Program-made: the position numbers and the translations under genes | Source of the DNA: Paramacrobiotus metropolitanus | Lineage: Eukaryota > Tardigrada > Eutardigrada > Parachela > Macrobiotidae | DNA length: 64,000 nucleotides | NCBI RefSeq assembly: GCF_019649055.1 | Contig: NW_026570295.1 | Location: 248,001-312,000 of the forward strand | Direction: 5' to 3' | In this document: piece after piece, positions 24,750 through 38,083 of the stretch | How the letters are laid out: each line of letters opens with the position of its first letter | Position numbering within the stretch: position 1 is the stretch's first letter | Notes under the pieces: model-generated | The model's database searches: none | Seen by the model: the letters and a program-made list of their open reading frames with translations, nothing else | Told to the model about the DNA's origin: nothing

Positions 24750-26395
24750 AACGTACGATAGCGCCTACGTAACATGTCAAATTGGAAGAAGACCTACGGA
24801 GCAACTGCGTAACTGCTCACATGCCTACATTATTCCGGAAGTTCTAATTACGAGCCCAAATTGTTGTATGGTATGTGCATATGTACATAACGCACAAGCC
24901 ATTGATTTCTCCTCATATATGCTCAGTTTTTTTGCGCCCCGAAGCAACATGTGCAGCTTGAGACAACAAGCCACAATAGTGTAGTTAACGTTAAATTGCC
25001 ATACAGCCTGTACAATCGTACATCATCTTGGCAAGTCAAATGAAAGTAATTCCATGTATAACGAACGGTACCGGCTGTGTTAGGTACTCCGCAGAGTAAA
25101 ATTAGCTGTCCTTGTGTCAATGTTTTTTTCTGAGTTTTGGATTATCAAGTATTTTTTATTCCAGGTATCATTTCACAAAGGCTCACACGTACGCGATACG
25201 TCAGGCAGTTTTTGCTTAAATCAGAAAACATACGATCGGCGTCTTTTATATACCCACATAAATAAAAATAATATCAAGCACATTCAAGTTCATATGTGAT
25301 ATAAATCTTTGAGTAATTGAGTATATGGATTACATATTTAGTATTTATTAGGCGACGTAAATCGCTACAGAACGAGGGAAAAATAGGTTTCGGATAGCAG
25401 CAAAGCTGCTTTTAGATTCTGCGGGAAAAGCCCTGGTTTTTGCCTTAATCTTTAAGTTTTCATCTTGTAAGCAGATTAGCGATCATTATATTATAAAAAA
25501 TTACAAAGCGGAAAGCGTGATACGCGTTTCCATTCAACGGTACGTCTGCACTGCGTAAAAAAATATAAGCACTGCTGTCACAAAAAAACCGACTTCACAG
25601 AAGCCACGCTGGGAAAACCGGTACACGGACTTTTAGCTAGCGCGTCTGGATGAGGGTAAGCTCGACACTCCACTGTGCGATTCCGACGGGCTGCGGTAGT
25701 TTGTGGGTATATTCATGGGGCGTCGTTTCCGGTGTTGATCCGTAAGAAAAATGGTTTGCGTCAGAACCTATCCAACAGACGAATGAAAATTAACAACTGA
25801 CGTTTTATTCAGAAAACCCTAAGCGACAAAATTACATTATAAGTCCAAAAAATGGAGGGTGTTTTATTATTAAAAACTGTTAAAACCTTAAAACCGGTTT
25901 TCGCAATATCACTCATCTCATATAGTAATAATTTATTTTGTTTAAGTTTTCTATTTTAAGAGTCTTAGAAGTTTTAGTAGTTTTAAAGGTTTTAAGAGTT
26001 TTAATGGTGTTAATGGTTTTAAAGATTTTAAAGGTTTTGTACCTTTGTACCACTTTGTACCTACAGTTACAGTGAACGTCGCATATTTATCCTATTCATG
26101 GAAGCTCAGTAAGGTTTTTTACATAAGTAGACATTGGTGAAAGTGAAACAGAAAATGACGCAGTTCATGTAGTACTTATTAACTTATTAGTACAAGAAAC
26201 CGCCAATTCATATGAGAACAACCTACTGAACTATGTAGTTTAAACCACGGCCTTGGTAGAAACTAGTCAAAATAATTCAATACTTCGGGCTATACTCGTA
26301 CAGGTATTAATAATTATCATTATTGTTATTATATGAATTGCGTGTTTACTGTCGTTACTAGGGTAGTGTATGCAATACAATATCGTATATTTTAT
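24750..26395. other. spacer between iGluR E and iGluR D
   Basis: This 1.65-kb AT-rich spacer contains the 5' flank of gene D and 3' flank of gene E. At about 25920-26045 there is degenerate low-complexity sequence built on GTTTTAA-like units. A minus-strand AATAAA overlaps the stop codon of gene E (26391-26397). No gene recognised. Confidence 0.55.
25925..26045. repeat. degenerate GTTTTAA-type low-complexity repeat
   Basis: Imperfect iterations of units such as GTTTTAAAG, GTTTTAAGA and GTTTTAATG run along this stretch of the D-E spacer. It is simple-sequence DNA. Confidence 0.6.
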
Positions 26396-29300
26396 TTATG
26401 TCGTTTCGAATGTTGACAAAAGTGTATGTAGCCAGACGATATATTCTCTGGGCCAACTGCGTACCCCACGAGCGCGGAACTTCCGGTGCCCTTTGTACAG
26501 ATATTCCGCGATGGCCAGCACCATCGCAATTCCCAGACCGGCCGCCAGAATGATGAACAGACCGGTCAGTTCCAATGGCGTCAGCTTATCCAAATCCTTT
26601 TTTCCCTGTACATAACAGTTTGACACCATTTAAAAATTTTGTGACAGCTACGAATGGCGAAAGTGGAGAGAAGAAGCGTATGAAATCTGTTAAGGTTTGT
26701 AAATTGTACCTGCGAGTCGCCTTCGTCCACAGCCTGGCATGCATCTGAAAATTAATTCTTTAGTATATTAAAAAGTTTCGCTTTTTTTTGATACTGTATC
26801 TTTTGATTTTTTTTTAAACAAGAATGCAGTTGCTGAATTTGCAGTTGCAGTTGCTGAAGGTCTAAAGCGCAAAATAATATCTTACAACAACAGTACAGTA
26901 CTGTATACATAATTTTTGAATTAGAAGCCTTTAGTTTGTAAGGATTGACTGCAGAACGTTAGAAATGTAAACACTGTAAATAAACCGAGCCGAATAGCAA
27001 AACTGAATTAACTGATTATAATTCTTCTATTTAATCACAATTTCTAGTGGCGACAATGGCGACAAGTTTTACCGTTTTGACTACCTCTTGTAAACCACTT
27101 TTTCTCCATGGCATCCAGCGCTCCGTTCTCGTGCAGTCGCGAAATCGCCGCCGACAGTTCCCGGCGCAGCGGTGACCCTCGCCGCACCGCCAGCGCGTAG
27201 TTGGCAAAAAACAACGGCACCCCCACGACCCGCGTATCACAGGGCCTGCCCTGGTTGGCGTAGTCCACCACCGATTTCGGCCCGATGAAGGCAAAGCCGC
27301 CGTTCCGCACTCGCTCCACCCCCTCCGCCACGTCCTCCACGCCGGTGTGATGGTGTTTCATGGCGTTCCACATGCGCTGGTAAATCTCCTGGGTGGAGTG
27401 GGCGAAAAAGGACGCCGACGCCTGATTGGCTTCCAGGACGCCGTAGCGGACGTTGTCCTGGTTGGCCAGATCGCGGACGCTGGTGATGGAGGAGTCCATC
27501 CGGTTCAGGGTCAGGAATGCCGCTGTAAAAATTATTTAAGTATATAATATGATCATTCTTCAAATCATAAAATTATTCGACAAAAAAATAATTGAACATG
27601 GTTCGAAATTCCATTCAGTACAGTATTTTTAAGGCCCGAAACCTTCGCCGGGCAAAATTTTTATCTGTATGCATATACAGAGTGTACATGTAAAACAAAA
27701 ACTGCATAGGTGTACAACATCAAACGATAAAAGTTTTGTTATATTTCCTACATCAAATGCTTGTATATTTAAGCAGAAAAGGAGAAGCACATAGTGGAAC
27801 GATGTTGTACTGATACGGGTATCTTACTTTCGATACAGAAATTAATTTTTGTCTCGGCAACCTCGAATTTTTGGTGAGCAACAAAAAAGTTACTCAAAAT
27901 ACCAGTTGACTACTGTCACGAGTTCTCGAAACGTTTGGTTAACAAGTGTGCATGTACCACTTCCTACTTGTGGCAATCGGAGTGGCAGCCACAACACTAC
28001 AGTCTTATGTGGTAGCATATGCAGATTAATATGTCCATTAGGTAGGTTACGCGTGACACCTCACCCAGTACGATTCGATTCGGCAACTGGTCATGATAAA
28101 TTTATTAACTATCAACTATTCGGTAATCCATCGGGATCGCGCCACACACCCCCGTATACCGTACCCCGGGACTATGTCATTTGGATCACCAATTGTAGGT
28201 AATAATTTTCAATAAAACGTACCGAGGTTGGCCGTGTAGGTCTGGCTGATAATCAACGCCCAGATGAACCACACCCCCACGGCAATTTTGGTAGCTACCG
28301 ACCGGGGCTCAATATTGGGACCTTGCTGGAGCAGTGTCGCCACCGTCAACCACTAAAAATATTGGAACGTTTGATCCACTAATTACACATTAGAGGACAC
28401 CTCTGACGTGACCCTTACCAGGCTTTCTTCCATCGTGTAGTCGTTGGTGATGCCCTCCACCTCATCCGGATCACAGTGCTCCGGACGATGCCATTCCGAC
28501 GGCCCGACCCTCCCCACAAAGAAGATGACGACAAAGGTCCCCAGAATGGCCAGCACAATGGACAGCCACAGGTTGTTGGAGAAGGGCCGGAGGAACCCGA
28601 AGACGTCCACGGCGGTCTCGTTGTCCTTCTTCATCAGGATGATGAACCCGTCGTTCATAAACGGTATCGTGAAGTCCACCACGGCTTCCCGCTCGGCAAT
28701 TACCGTCAGATCACCAAAGACCACATCCGCATCCTACGAACAACTCATGCCATTAGCAATCATTGCTGTACATATTACTGGGTATCGTAGTGAAGTGGCT
28801 ATGAGTGAGCTCGACCATATACATGCCGATATAATCAATACATTTGAGAAACAAACTTGTACATCGTAATAACGAATGTGGTTGTTTTGATTGCTTTTTT
28901 AGGTTTTCATCGAGTAATATCAACCATCGTGACGAGACTGTTGACTGCCATGTCCGCAGTAAACGGTCATCATCAGCAATCAAGGTACGTTCATCATTAC
29001 TATAATCCGCTTATCCCATAAGACCTTGCGTAAAATCTCCCCCACGGCGCCAGTCCACGTCCCGTCCACCTGATTCCCGTAATAAAACTTCCCCGAACTG
29101 TTGTATAATGTGAAGGTGTAGTTCGTTATATTGCTCAGCGCGTCGATAAAATCCACACTGTAGCCGATGTAGCATTCCTCGGTGCCGTTGGCGTTGGGAC
29201 CTTTGGGCATGGTCTTAGCGGACCCCGTCATATTGCATGGCACGATCATCAAAAACCGGTCCGTCTACGCACGACAGGCAGTTCGAGAAGCGCAATTGCT

Positions 29301-31954
29301 ACCAAAACTAATGCAGTTTCGTACCATTATTCCAACTGCCCGCAAAGTGTTGTTGGATTGTATTTCTGGTTCGCTGAACAATTGTAGTGATTCGCTATCA
29401 CTCCAGATGCCTTTCTGTAAAGATTGCAATTATTACTGTTACAGATTCAAATGGGCTCGTGTGTTGCAGTAACCTTCCAGAAAGGTCCACCGTCATTTCT
29501 CTCCCATATGGTTAATTCAAAATTCTTGCGGTTGCCGAGATCGTTAAACTCCAGCATCCCGGTCAGACCCGAATAAACCGTCTAACAGCCACAGTACATC
29601 ATTACATAGAACTGATCGTACGGTTGTTAAAAGGTCAAATCCAACGCACAGTTTTCAGCAGCTGTCGAGCAGCAGATCCATCGCTCCATACATCGTACGG
29701 CACGGCGGTACAGTTCAAGGATCTACTGGGTACGGCGCTGTTATTGCTCCGCTGCAATGCCGCTAGGACAAAGTTGACCGCATCGAAAGCCAGCGCATCC
29801 GACGTCTACTAAAAGGTCACATTGTTCCACTGCTCTCAGATGAAGAGGTTACAGGCGGAATGTGCAGTGGCATATTACGTAATGTACGTAATAATGCGTA
29901 TAATCAAATCGACAAAAACTTAGTATATATACTAAGTTTGCAAATATATGTTCAAAGTAAATATATGTTCAAATAATGTCCATAGTGCAAATATATATTC
30001 AAATAGTGCAAATATATAGTGCAAATATACGTTCATAGTAAATATATATATATATATATATAATATATTTACTATGAACTTATATTTTAGCAAGCTTATT
30101 TAGATTTTATTAGAAAAACCCTACACAAAACACGAACAAGTAGCATTAACAACGATAATACATGTAGTTACCGTCAAATTTTTGCTGGGTTGAGTGACTG
30201 AAATATTCTGTATCATGGACAGTATGGTCAGTCGACTGGTCGTCAGTTGTGGCAGCTCGAAATCAACTCCCTCCGCGTCCTGAAACATTATCTGTACATA
30301 ACGACTGCTGGACACTCGCTTCGCAGTTATACGTGTAATCAGCGAAAAAAGCATTATAAGAACCGCAGCACGGCTTCCTTACCAGCGAGGCTATAATAAA
30401 GTGGAAATGCCGCTCGCGCACCGTCAGATTACTCAGCAGCATCATCATTAAACTGCGGGCTAAATCCGCGGGAATATCCAGGATCATCCGCCAGTCTTTA
30501 ATCCCGGAGCGTAGGACGGTGGCGGTGACGTAATTGACGGCTTCCAGGAGCGAATCCATCTGGAAGAAGAGGGCACGCAGGCGGTGTGGTAAGTATCCAC
30601 CGCCCGGGTTGTCGTCGAACACCAGATGGGCGCCATCGTTTTCTACATTGGGAAAATGCAACAGTTTGACGTTGTAGGGTATAGCGTCGGTGATTTTAAT
30701 CACCCACTGGAGTTGGAATTGGTGATGTAGAAGGCCTCCGTCCAGTTGTAGACGGCCGTGGCAATATCCAGCACCGCATTGATGATCGCCGGTTGTACAT
30801 CAAAGTGGTAGACGGCATCCGACTGTTTCGGAAAGTCCGCTTGCTTATAGGCTGAGCGAAGGACCACCGGGACATGCAGCGCGCTACTGTACCAGCGTAG
30901 TTGATTGGCGCTCTCCGTATCAGCCAGGCCAATCAAAACCCAAGAGCCGTTCTTTAGAGATCTGCAAACTAGCCGACATTCTTAATCTTCTGCTGAATAC
31001 CGTACGTAGTCTAGCGTAGATATTGATTGTGTACAAATATTATTTGAACAATGCACTGTTGTACTACGTACGTACATTCAAAAGAATATTGTTAGTTTAA
31101 TATTCAAAAGAATATTGTTAGCTCAATAATATTATTTTTGAATGTACGTTATGATTATTATTTATTCCGTATATGTATGTATCCACTTCCAGTCAAGCAA
31201 ACGTTAGAAGGAAAGGTATCAAAACATTAAATGCGTAACTCAAAGCACCGTTGTACGAGTAGCATGAAACTACCGATTAATCTAAAAGGATAGGTGATGC
31301 AGTCGCCAAATATCCCCGTGCACTGTATTGATCAATTTTTTAACAGTACATACTGAGCGACGAGTACTTGTTTTACAGTAAGTTGCGTTATGATAGTGAA
31401 CATAGCGGTTTGAATTCTGGCTAGTGCGAGGGAAATTCGTATTAATGTCAAGCTTGCCCGCTAATTCGACTTTTATCAGAATAAGCGCACCGTAATTACA
31501 GTAAAAGCAACTGGCTTTTTGTATTACTTATAATAATTACAATTTAAAAAATTAAAATAATTTAATAACTAAAGTTTAAAATTAATGCTACTTTAAATCT
31601 AAAGGCTTACTGGCATTGGCATTATAGAAGAGATCATTAGCTGCGAACGGACTGGCAGTGATTGTCAGACCATTCCTCCACGTCGCATTATCCGTTCCGG
31701 ATAACAACGACACTACACGGCTCAGGTGATGCTTCTCGTCAAAAATACCTGCAAAGTACGTCGTTCATAAAATACGGTATTACTTATAAACCAAACGAAG
31801 TTGTAGATATGCATGTTATGCACCTTGTATACAATTTTACTTTTTATGGTCCACCGATTTTTTTATACTCACTGATAGCCTGTCCATGGCATCCCCTGTA
31901 CCATAAGTGAACCGTCCATATAAGACAGACGAAATTAAGCGGTGCCAGGATCAT
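26396..31954 (-). CDS. ionotropic glutamate receptor, copy E
   Basis: This is the fifth and most upstream array member: 856 residues, 14 exons: complement(join(26396..26605, 26710..26744, 27085..27522, 28223..28352, 28419..28733, 29025..29264, 29325..29414, 29474..29581, 29650..29805, 30172..30279, 30383..30642, 30708..30968, 31611..31748, 31873..31954)). The signal peptide starts MILAPLNFVCLIWTV. The ATD runs to about 401. S1 has R496 (VIAEREAVVDF). The pore is WLTVATLLQQGPNIEPR (Q595) and M3 is TYTANLAAFLTL. The S2 acidic position is proline (FIGPKSVVDY before PCDT). The tail after M4 is about 35 residues. The 65-nt intron between exons 30383-30642 and 30708-30968 is easy to miss because the ORF runs through it in another frame; phase and alignment to KSDQAW in the other copies require it. 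The S2 exon is unusually GC-rich. Confidence 0.9.
29917..30079. repeat. AT-rich palindromic and tandem repeat in iGluR E intron
   Basis: A perfect 22-bp palindrome (29917-29938, half-site AACTTAGTATA) is followed by irregular iterations of GCAAATATAT/GTTCAAA units. It ends in a hairpin-capable pair, GTTCATAGTAAATATAT (30031-30047) and its reverse complement at 30063-30079, around a TA dinucleotide run. Confidence 0.8.
31070..31149. repeat. short inverted repeat enclosing a tandem duplication
   Basis: ACGTACATTCAAAA (31070-31083) has its exact reverse complement at 31136-31149. Between them AATATTCAAAAGAATATTGTTAG-like sequence is duplicated. It lies in an intron of iGluR E (between exons starting 30968 and ending 31611). 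It may be a minimal transposon-like insertion. Confidence 0.55.
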
Positions 31955-33106
31955 GTTCGACCATTATAAAGCCATTTTCTGATGATGAAGATCGTTCAGG
32001 AGTTATGGAATAAAAAAAGCAGTCGGCACTAGAAATGTGGAGATTACCATTAATAATCGCTCACTCATAAATCGGCGGCTTCCGGCTGCAGCTTTGCTGA
32101 AGAATTATACAGTAGGTAGAAGGCAAACACAGTAGCGACTAGAAACGTTGCCTGCAGGTCGTATGTTCTTAATGCAAGCGGCCTATAATTATGTATTTTG
32201 CTGCCAGCAGCATTGTCCGGTTTCCATAAAGATTATTGCAAAACAATTAACGTTAAGCGGTCCATTCAATCAGCTTCGGTTTATTCCCATACTTTACAGT
32301 TGCAAACAACCAACATGCAAAATAACATCTCATCTCATTTGCTCGTATACATAATGACAATGCACTGAATAAACGCATTTGCCATTTTACCACGGCTTTT
32401 TTTCTATCTCGAAGTATTCGGACGGAAATAAATATAAACCAATTTCCAGCTCATATTCCTTTCCTCCAGAATGCAATTATTTATTTAATGCTCCAAAATA
32501 TTTGACTTAATTTGAGTTTTTACTGATTACTGTTTTTATTTTTATTGCATACAATCTAATTTTTATTATTACTGGCGTAAATTTTATTGTTCATTTTACT
32601 GTGTTAATTTTTATTAAATTAATTTAATATAATTCTAATTTTTAATATTATTACAGTATTCTTGAATTTGTTAATTAGAGTTTACAAGGAAATACCAATA
32701 GCGAATAAAAACCACCGCGTTACCCATAAGTCGAATAACATTCGATTTCAAGTGTTTACCAGCCCCCTTCCACTCACCTTAAAACCACAACGATGGGACT
32801 CTCGCATCGGTGTATTAAACAAGAATAAACGCAACTGGAACTAGTGCAATCTTCGTCGAAAACTAGTATTCATATGAACTAAAACACAACAGCACAATTT
32901 AAACAGCCCGTCTAGAAGCAAGCGGCATATTCACTTCCTTTTTTTATTTAACACTTTCTAACAGCAAAATGAAAACCAATAACATTTATAATGTCGAACT
33001 AACATCGACACACCGATAAAGATTTAACGCACCTGAAAATAGCGCAATGTATGAACTATAACCCAACAACACATTTAGAATAACACAATCTTCAACAACC
33101 ACCCGA
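31955..33106. other. spacer between FTSJ3 and iGluR E
   Basis: This 1.15-kb AT-rich spacer holds the 5' flank of iGluR E and the 3' flank of FTSJ3. A minus-strand AATAAA for FTSJ3 is at 32943-32948. Short frames do not resemble proteins. Confidence 0.55.
32943..32948 (-). promoter_or_regulatory. possible poly(A) signal of FTSJ3
   Basis: A minus-strand AATAAA lies 159 nt past the FTSJ3 stop codon, a normal distance for a 3' UTR. Sequence match only. Confidence 0.45.
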
Positions 33107-36100
33107 CTATTTCCTCCCGCGGCCCTTGGCCCCGACCTTCTTCTTAGCCTTCTCCGCCCGCTTCATCCCGCGAATGTCCTTCTTCATCCGCCGGTCCACC
33201 ACCTTAATGCGACTGCCTTTCTCCCGCTTTTCCGGCCGCGAGGCCCCGCCGCCCTTTTTCGACACGACCAACGTGGGGGCCTTGCGTTTGACCTTGCCGG
33301 CGGCCTTCTTGTAGATGCTCTTCAGCTGCTGGATCTTCTCCTGACTGGACTGGCCCTCCTCGCTCAGCACCTTGCCGGCCTTCTTCCGCGCCTTCTCCAG
33401 CCGTTTCACAGCGCGGCGTTTCTTGCGGGCCTGTGCTTCGGCGATCTTCTTGATGGGGCGGGCGTCGATGGCTTTCAGTTGGTCTTTGTAGGTGGCCACT
33501 TGTTCTTTGGTGATCAGGCCGTGGTCGACGGCGGATTTGCGGCAGTGCTTTTTCTCATCGTCCACGAACCACGAGGGCAGCGCCGAGTCGGGCTCGTTGA
33601 AGGCTTCGCTAAAAAAAACAAAACGACAAAATTACCATACACCCCCATCCAAAACAACCAAATAATAATTTTCTTAAATATTAATTCAATAATTATTATT
33701 TCAATAACTATAAAAAATAATAATAACAATGCAAAGAGCGAATAGTAATTCAATAAAACAGCTACAGTAGAAACAACCTGACAGCTAGAAAAAACCATAC
33801 TGTACACAATCAGCGATAATATTTCATTATTCGCATCTTGACTGCCTATTATTTTATACCCTTTTTAAAAGACGTTTTACGAATATTAAATGCCACTCAA
33901 GCACATATTAAAAAAATCAGATTTTGAACAACGCTCTATAGCATGAAATCAGACAAGATAGCAAACGCAAACGGCCACAAACCCCATACACTACGATTCT
34001 ATGACGCAACCTTCACTGCGGGATGCGCGGCGTCTGGACCGCAACTTAAAAACCTCTCCTTCATCACCATAAATTGTACTTCGAAGCGGATCAAATCTTT
34101 GTCCTATTATCGAACTATTAAACTGATATTCTTATCAGATTGAAATATTAATTTATCATATCAAATTCTAAACTTAAAACAATCAAGAGTAACAATTATC
34201 GAGTTTTGTTATTTCTAAGACCAAAGTACGGTTACGATTTCCGTCAACGTGATTTACCGATGAAACCCGGCCTCGATAATCTCCCGCTTCCTCTTCCGGG
34301 ACTTGATCAGCTCCTCGGCCAGGGCAAACCCCTCGGGATCCAGCTTGACCACCGGTTTCTCCTCCACTTCCTCGTCCTTCTCCTGAATCACCTCAAACTC
34401 CATCTCCTCCTCACTGTCACTCTCCTCCTCCATCCTCTCCGCCTTCTCTTCCTTGGACGCCGTCCGGCCTTCCCAATCCACACCCCGGAAGATCTCCTTA
34501 TCAAACCACTCCTCCATCATGCGCTCCTTCCGGGAGGCCCGTGTCTCCCGCTCCACCAACAGCGGATTCTCCTCACCATCGCTGTTATCGTCGGAGACAT
34601 CATCGGCGAGTTCCTCCGCTTCCGGAACGACCTTCTCCAAACCCTTCTTGGAGTGGATGGTGTCCAGGGCGAAGAGGGACTGTTCCGTGCCGTCCTCCGG
34701 CAGGAGACTGTCACCCGGGATGACCATTTTGAGGTTCATGCGTTCCTGCAGCTGGCGGCGGAGTTTGTTGATCTTCTTGCGTTTACGCCGGGCTTCCAGG
34801 CGTTCCTCCTCGGCCAGCGCGTCAATCTGCTTCTGGATGGCGGTCTCTTCGTCGTCTTCGGGCGGCTGGATGGTTATCGCGGCGGTTTCGGCGGGGGCTG
34901 ACTTGGCGGCCGCTGTACAAGAGGCACAATTCGTCAAGCAATTTCGGCTGAGTTACTCACCAATATTCTGCCATTAAAAAAATTCGTAATACCCAGTAAT
35001 TACCAAAATATTCAATCAGTAAAAAATGCCCGCATATACTCTGTACCAATAATTAACACGAAAGAGCACGTGCGCTTAATCAAAAATCTTTAGACTAAAG
35101 TTAGAATATTGCTGTTACTGAATAAACCAAATACGCACAACCATACTATAACCTGCTGATAATATAATATGTAAAAAATTTTGGGAAAGTCTGTAATACA
35201 ATATATATAACCCTCTGTACTGCTAATTTACGCCCGCGTACAGAATTCAAATTGTAAAAAAATAGCAAAAAAAATAACAAAACAGAAGAGTTTCAATAAG
35301 TTCATAGCTGTTTATAGCTTTTCCTTTTTGATACTCACAGAAAAGAAAGGACTTAAACAGTATTCTCAAAATATTCATGCATAAAAAATTACCGACACAT
35401 CACTCGTACCTTCTTTAGCCGCTTTCTCTTTCTGTCGTCGGAGTTTATTCCGCCAGGCCATGATAATCTTCAGCTCGCGTCGACCGAGCACTTTGATATC
35501 CTGGCAGCCGAGAATGACTTCTTCCGTCGTCGCCGGATTTTTCTTCAGCTCATCGTCGATGACGATCTCGTGGCAGGCTGACAGCAGCTCCTTGCTGCGA
35601 TCGTCATCGGCATCGATGTAATCCTGCGCGCGTAAGCGCTCCAATAGCAGCATCTTCCCGTCGCCGTAGCCTTCCGCGGACTTCTTCTTCCTCTCCGGAT
35701 GCATCAGCAGACTGAGTTTGGCCGCACCGGTCATACGTTTCCCGCTGACCGGGTCGACTTCTCCCTCCTGAAAAAGCAAGAGATCACCGGAAATAAAAAC
35801 ATGCACACAAAAAAGTAGGCGGAATAACAGCAAACCATAATATTAACGTCCAAAGGTTCGAAAGTCGACAACAATCTTAAATTAAGCCCATAAAAAAACA
35901 ATCCTCGCACGAGTACGGGAAACTGTATTCCTTCGTGTGATATTTATCAGCGAAAACGTCATCGCGAATTACTAGATTAAGCTTTTGTGCCGCTGTACTA
36001 CAATTCACTATAACATCAGCCTTCATGATGCGTAAACTATTTTGTCAGCACAAAAATCAAAGAAATTAAAAGAAACAAAATTATTTAACTGATCCAATAC

Positions 36101-38083
36101 TACATAAAAAAATATGCACAGCCGTTAACTATGACGTTCAGACATTGCAGAATTCGCAAAGAAAAACTGTGACATACAGAAAAGCAACAAAATCGCAAAA
36201 ATATTTACAAGCAAAAATAAAGTAATAAATTAAAATAATATATGTATTTGTATAAGACTAAAAGTACACTCAGAGAATTTATTAGAAAATATTACGAACT
36301 GAAAGCCAAAAGCAAAATCTGTAGCGAAAGACATAGTGCGTACGTAAACAGAAATACAAAATACTGGAATAAATTTGAAATAAACTATGAGCAGAAATAT
36401 AAATTATTGTATTTTATACCAGAAATAAACTGTCCTTCCATTATAAAGTCATTTTCAAAACCAAAGTGTAAAAATAAAATAAAGATACTCATTCGCTACA
36501 ATGGATGAGAATCCACGCATACCTCCAGCTGGCCGTCGACATCCTGGAAGACGGATTTGGGATCCAGCAGGCGGGGATCAATCTTATCCGGAGCCAGATA
36601 GCCGCTGCACACCACAAAGATCTCAGCGGATTCGTTGCGGGAGGCCGGCGGTTTGGTGGCGACCACTTTGCGGAAGAACTGCTTGAAGACCCACAGCAGG
36701 GCGTGGTAGTCCTTGGAGCGGAAGACCTTGGTGATGAACCAGCCGCCCTTGGCCAGACAGTCGCTGGCCAGTTTGAAGGCCGACAGCGTCAGGCGGGCCT
36801 GCGCGAAGGCGTCGTGCAGCCAGTTCTTGCCCACGTTGGGGGCGCCGTCGTGCAGCACCACGTCGGCCTTCCACGTCTTCAGCTCGTGGCGAATTTTCTG
36901 CAAAAAAATTACGGCAAAAAATTGATACGCAGTCTATGTGGTGTATTCCATGGTTTATATGAATAGAAAATGGCGAGATCATATAGTTCAGATTTTAGAA
37001 GAAAAGCTGACGTGTGATTTGCTACTTATGTTCATACAGATTATAGGATATACAGTACCAACATAAAAAGTTTCTTGAAATTATTACCTATACTATTAAA
37101 ATTAATGCTGATAAAAATGTAATAAAAAACAACAACAGTAAACAATATTTTTGGGAAGCAATGGTTCATACACATTTAAATCGTTGAGAAAAATTTATTA
37201 ACATCTAGCTCCAGATAAAACGATACTTGTAAGTTGTAACAAACGAACGCGTTCCGCAACGATTACTAACATGTTCTACAGGTACCTATCATCAATGTTA
37301 GTTGACACTTTTTACATTTATTTTTAATCATTTTCATTTTTTTCATTTTCATTGATACTTTTTTCATATCTTTGGCTAAATCGGATTAGGAAACAGAAAA
37401 CTGAAGAAAAACACTCATCTAAAACAGCTCAAAAAGACAAACAACACATACCAGACTCCAAAATATCGTTCATTTACAAAAAAATATAAAATTCAAACAA
37501 ATGAAAGTAGGGCACATTTCCTATGTGTCTCCTGATCTAAAAATATTCAAATTCTTTAAAAACGGAAGGAAAAACTCTTACTTCAGGGAAATTGGGAAAC
37601 ACAATAAAAAGTTATAAAAATCTCTCAAACTGACGCTACACGATCCACCTAGCTCACTACAAAACTCCCAGCGTGCGCCCTACCTGTTTGCAGTGCTCTG
37701 TCGTGATATCATCCGTGAAGGTGATGACATTGGGCAGTGGTTTGATGGGGACCAAGTCGACACCTGCAACACAGCACCGGGGACCTCAGACAGGGTTCTC
37801 CGCACTACAGCGCCACGGCGTCGCTGCGCCGTTCGCCGCCACTGAGCATAAACGCAAGATTACCGACGATTATACTGGACACGGGCATAAACTGGCGGGC
37901 CACTTGCAGCCAGCCACCGGGAGCCGCGCACAGGTCGATGAGAACACGGGATTTCTGCAGGAATTCATAGCTGCGATTCAGCTGGATCAGTTTGAAGGCC
38001 GCACGCGACCGATAGCCTGTCTCCTTGGCCAGATGGTAGAATTTATCCTTACGGGCTTTTCCCACTTTCGTTTTCTTACCCAT
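33107..38083 (-). CDS. FTSJ3: pre-rRNA 2'-O-ribose methyltransferase FTSJ3 (yeast Spb1 orthologue)
   Basis: This nucleolar enzyme methylates ribose 2'-OH of pre-rRNA during large-subunit assembly. It has 729 residues in six exons, all phases closing: complement(join(33107..33608, 34258..34912, 35410..35767, 36523..36897, 37684..37763, 37864..38083)). The start [20 protein letters not shown] (38083) is the conserved family start; an upstream in-frame extension is ignored. The FtsJ domain shows the SAM loop DLCAAPGGW and the K-D-K-E tetrad as K31 (AAFKL), D117 (LHDGAP), K157 (FITKVF) and E192 (NESAEIF). A middle domain (exon 35410-35767, about 226-345) follows with [12 protein letters not shown]. 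Then comes an acidic, coiled segment and the Spb1 C-terminal domain ([18 protein letters not shown]) ending in a basic nucleolar-type tail. Human FTSJ3 is about 850 residues; the acidic linker is shorter here. It is a single-copy housekeeping gene between two receptor arrays. Confidence 0.95.

Noticed and set aside
34206-34901. 231-codon plus-strand open frame
   Set aside because: It is antisense to the acidic, low-complexity exon of FTSJ3; the leucine- and histidine-rich translation mirrors the GAG/GAT-rich coding strand.
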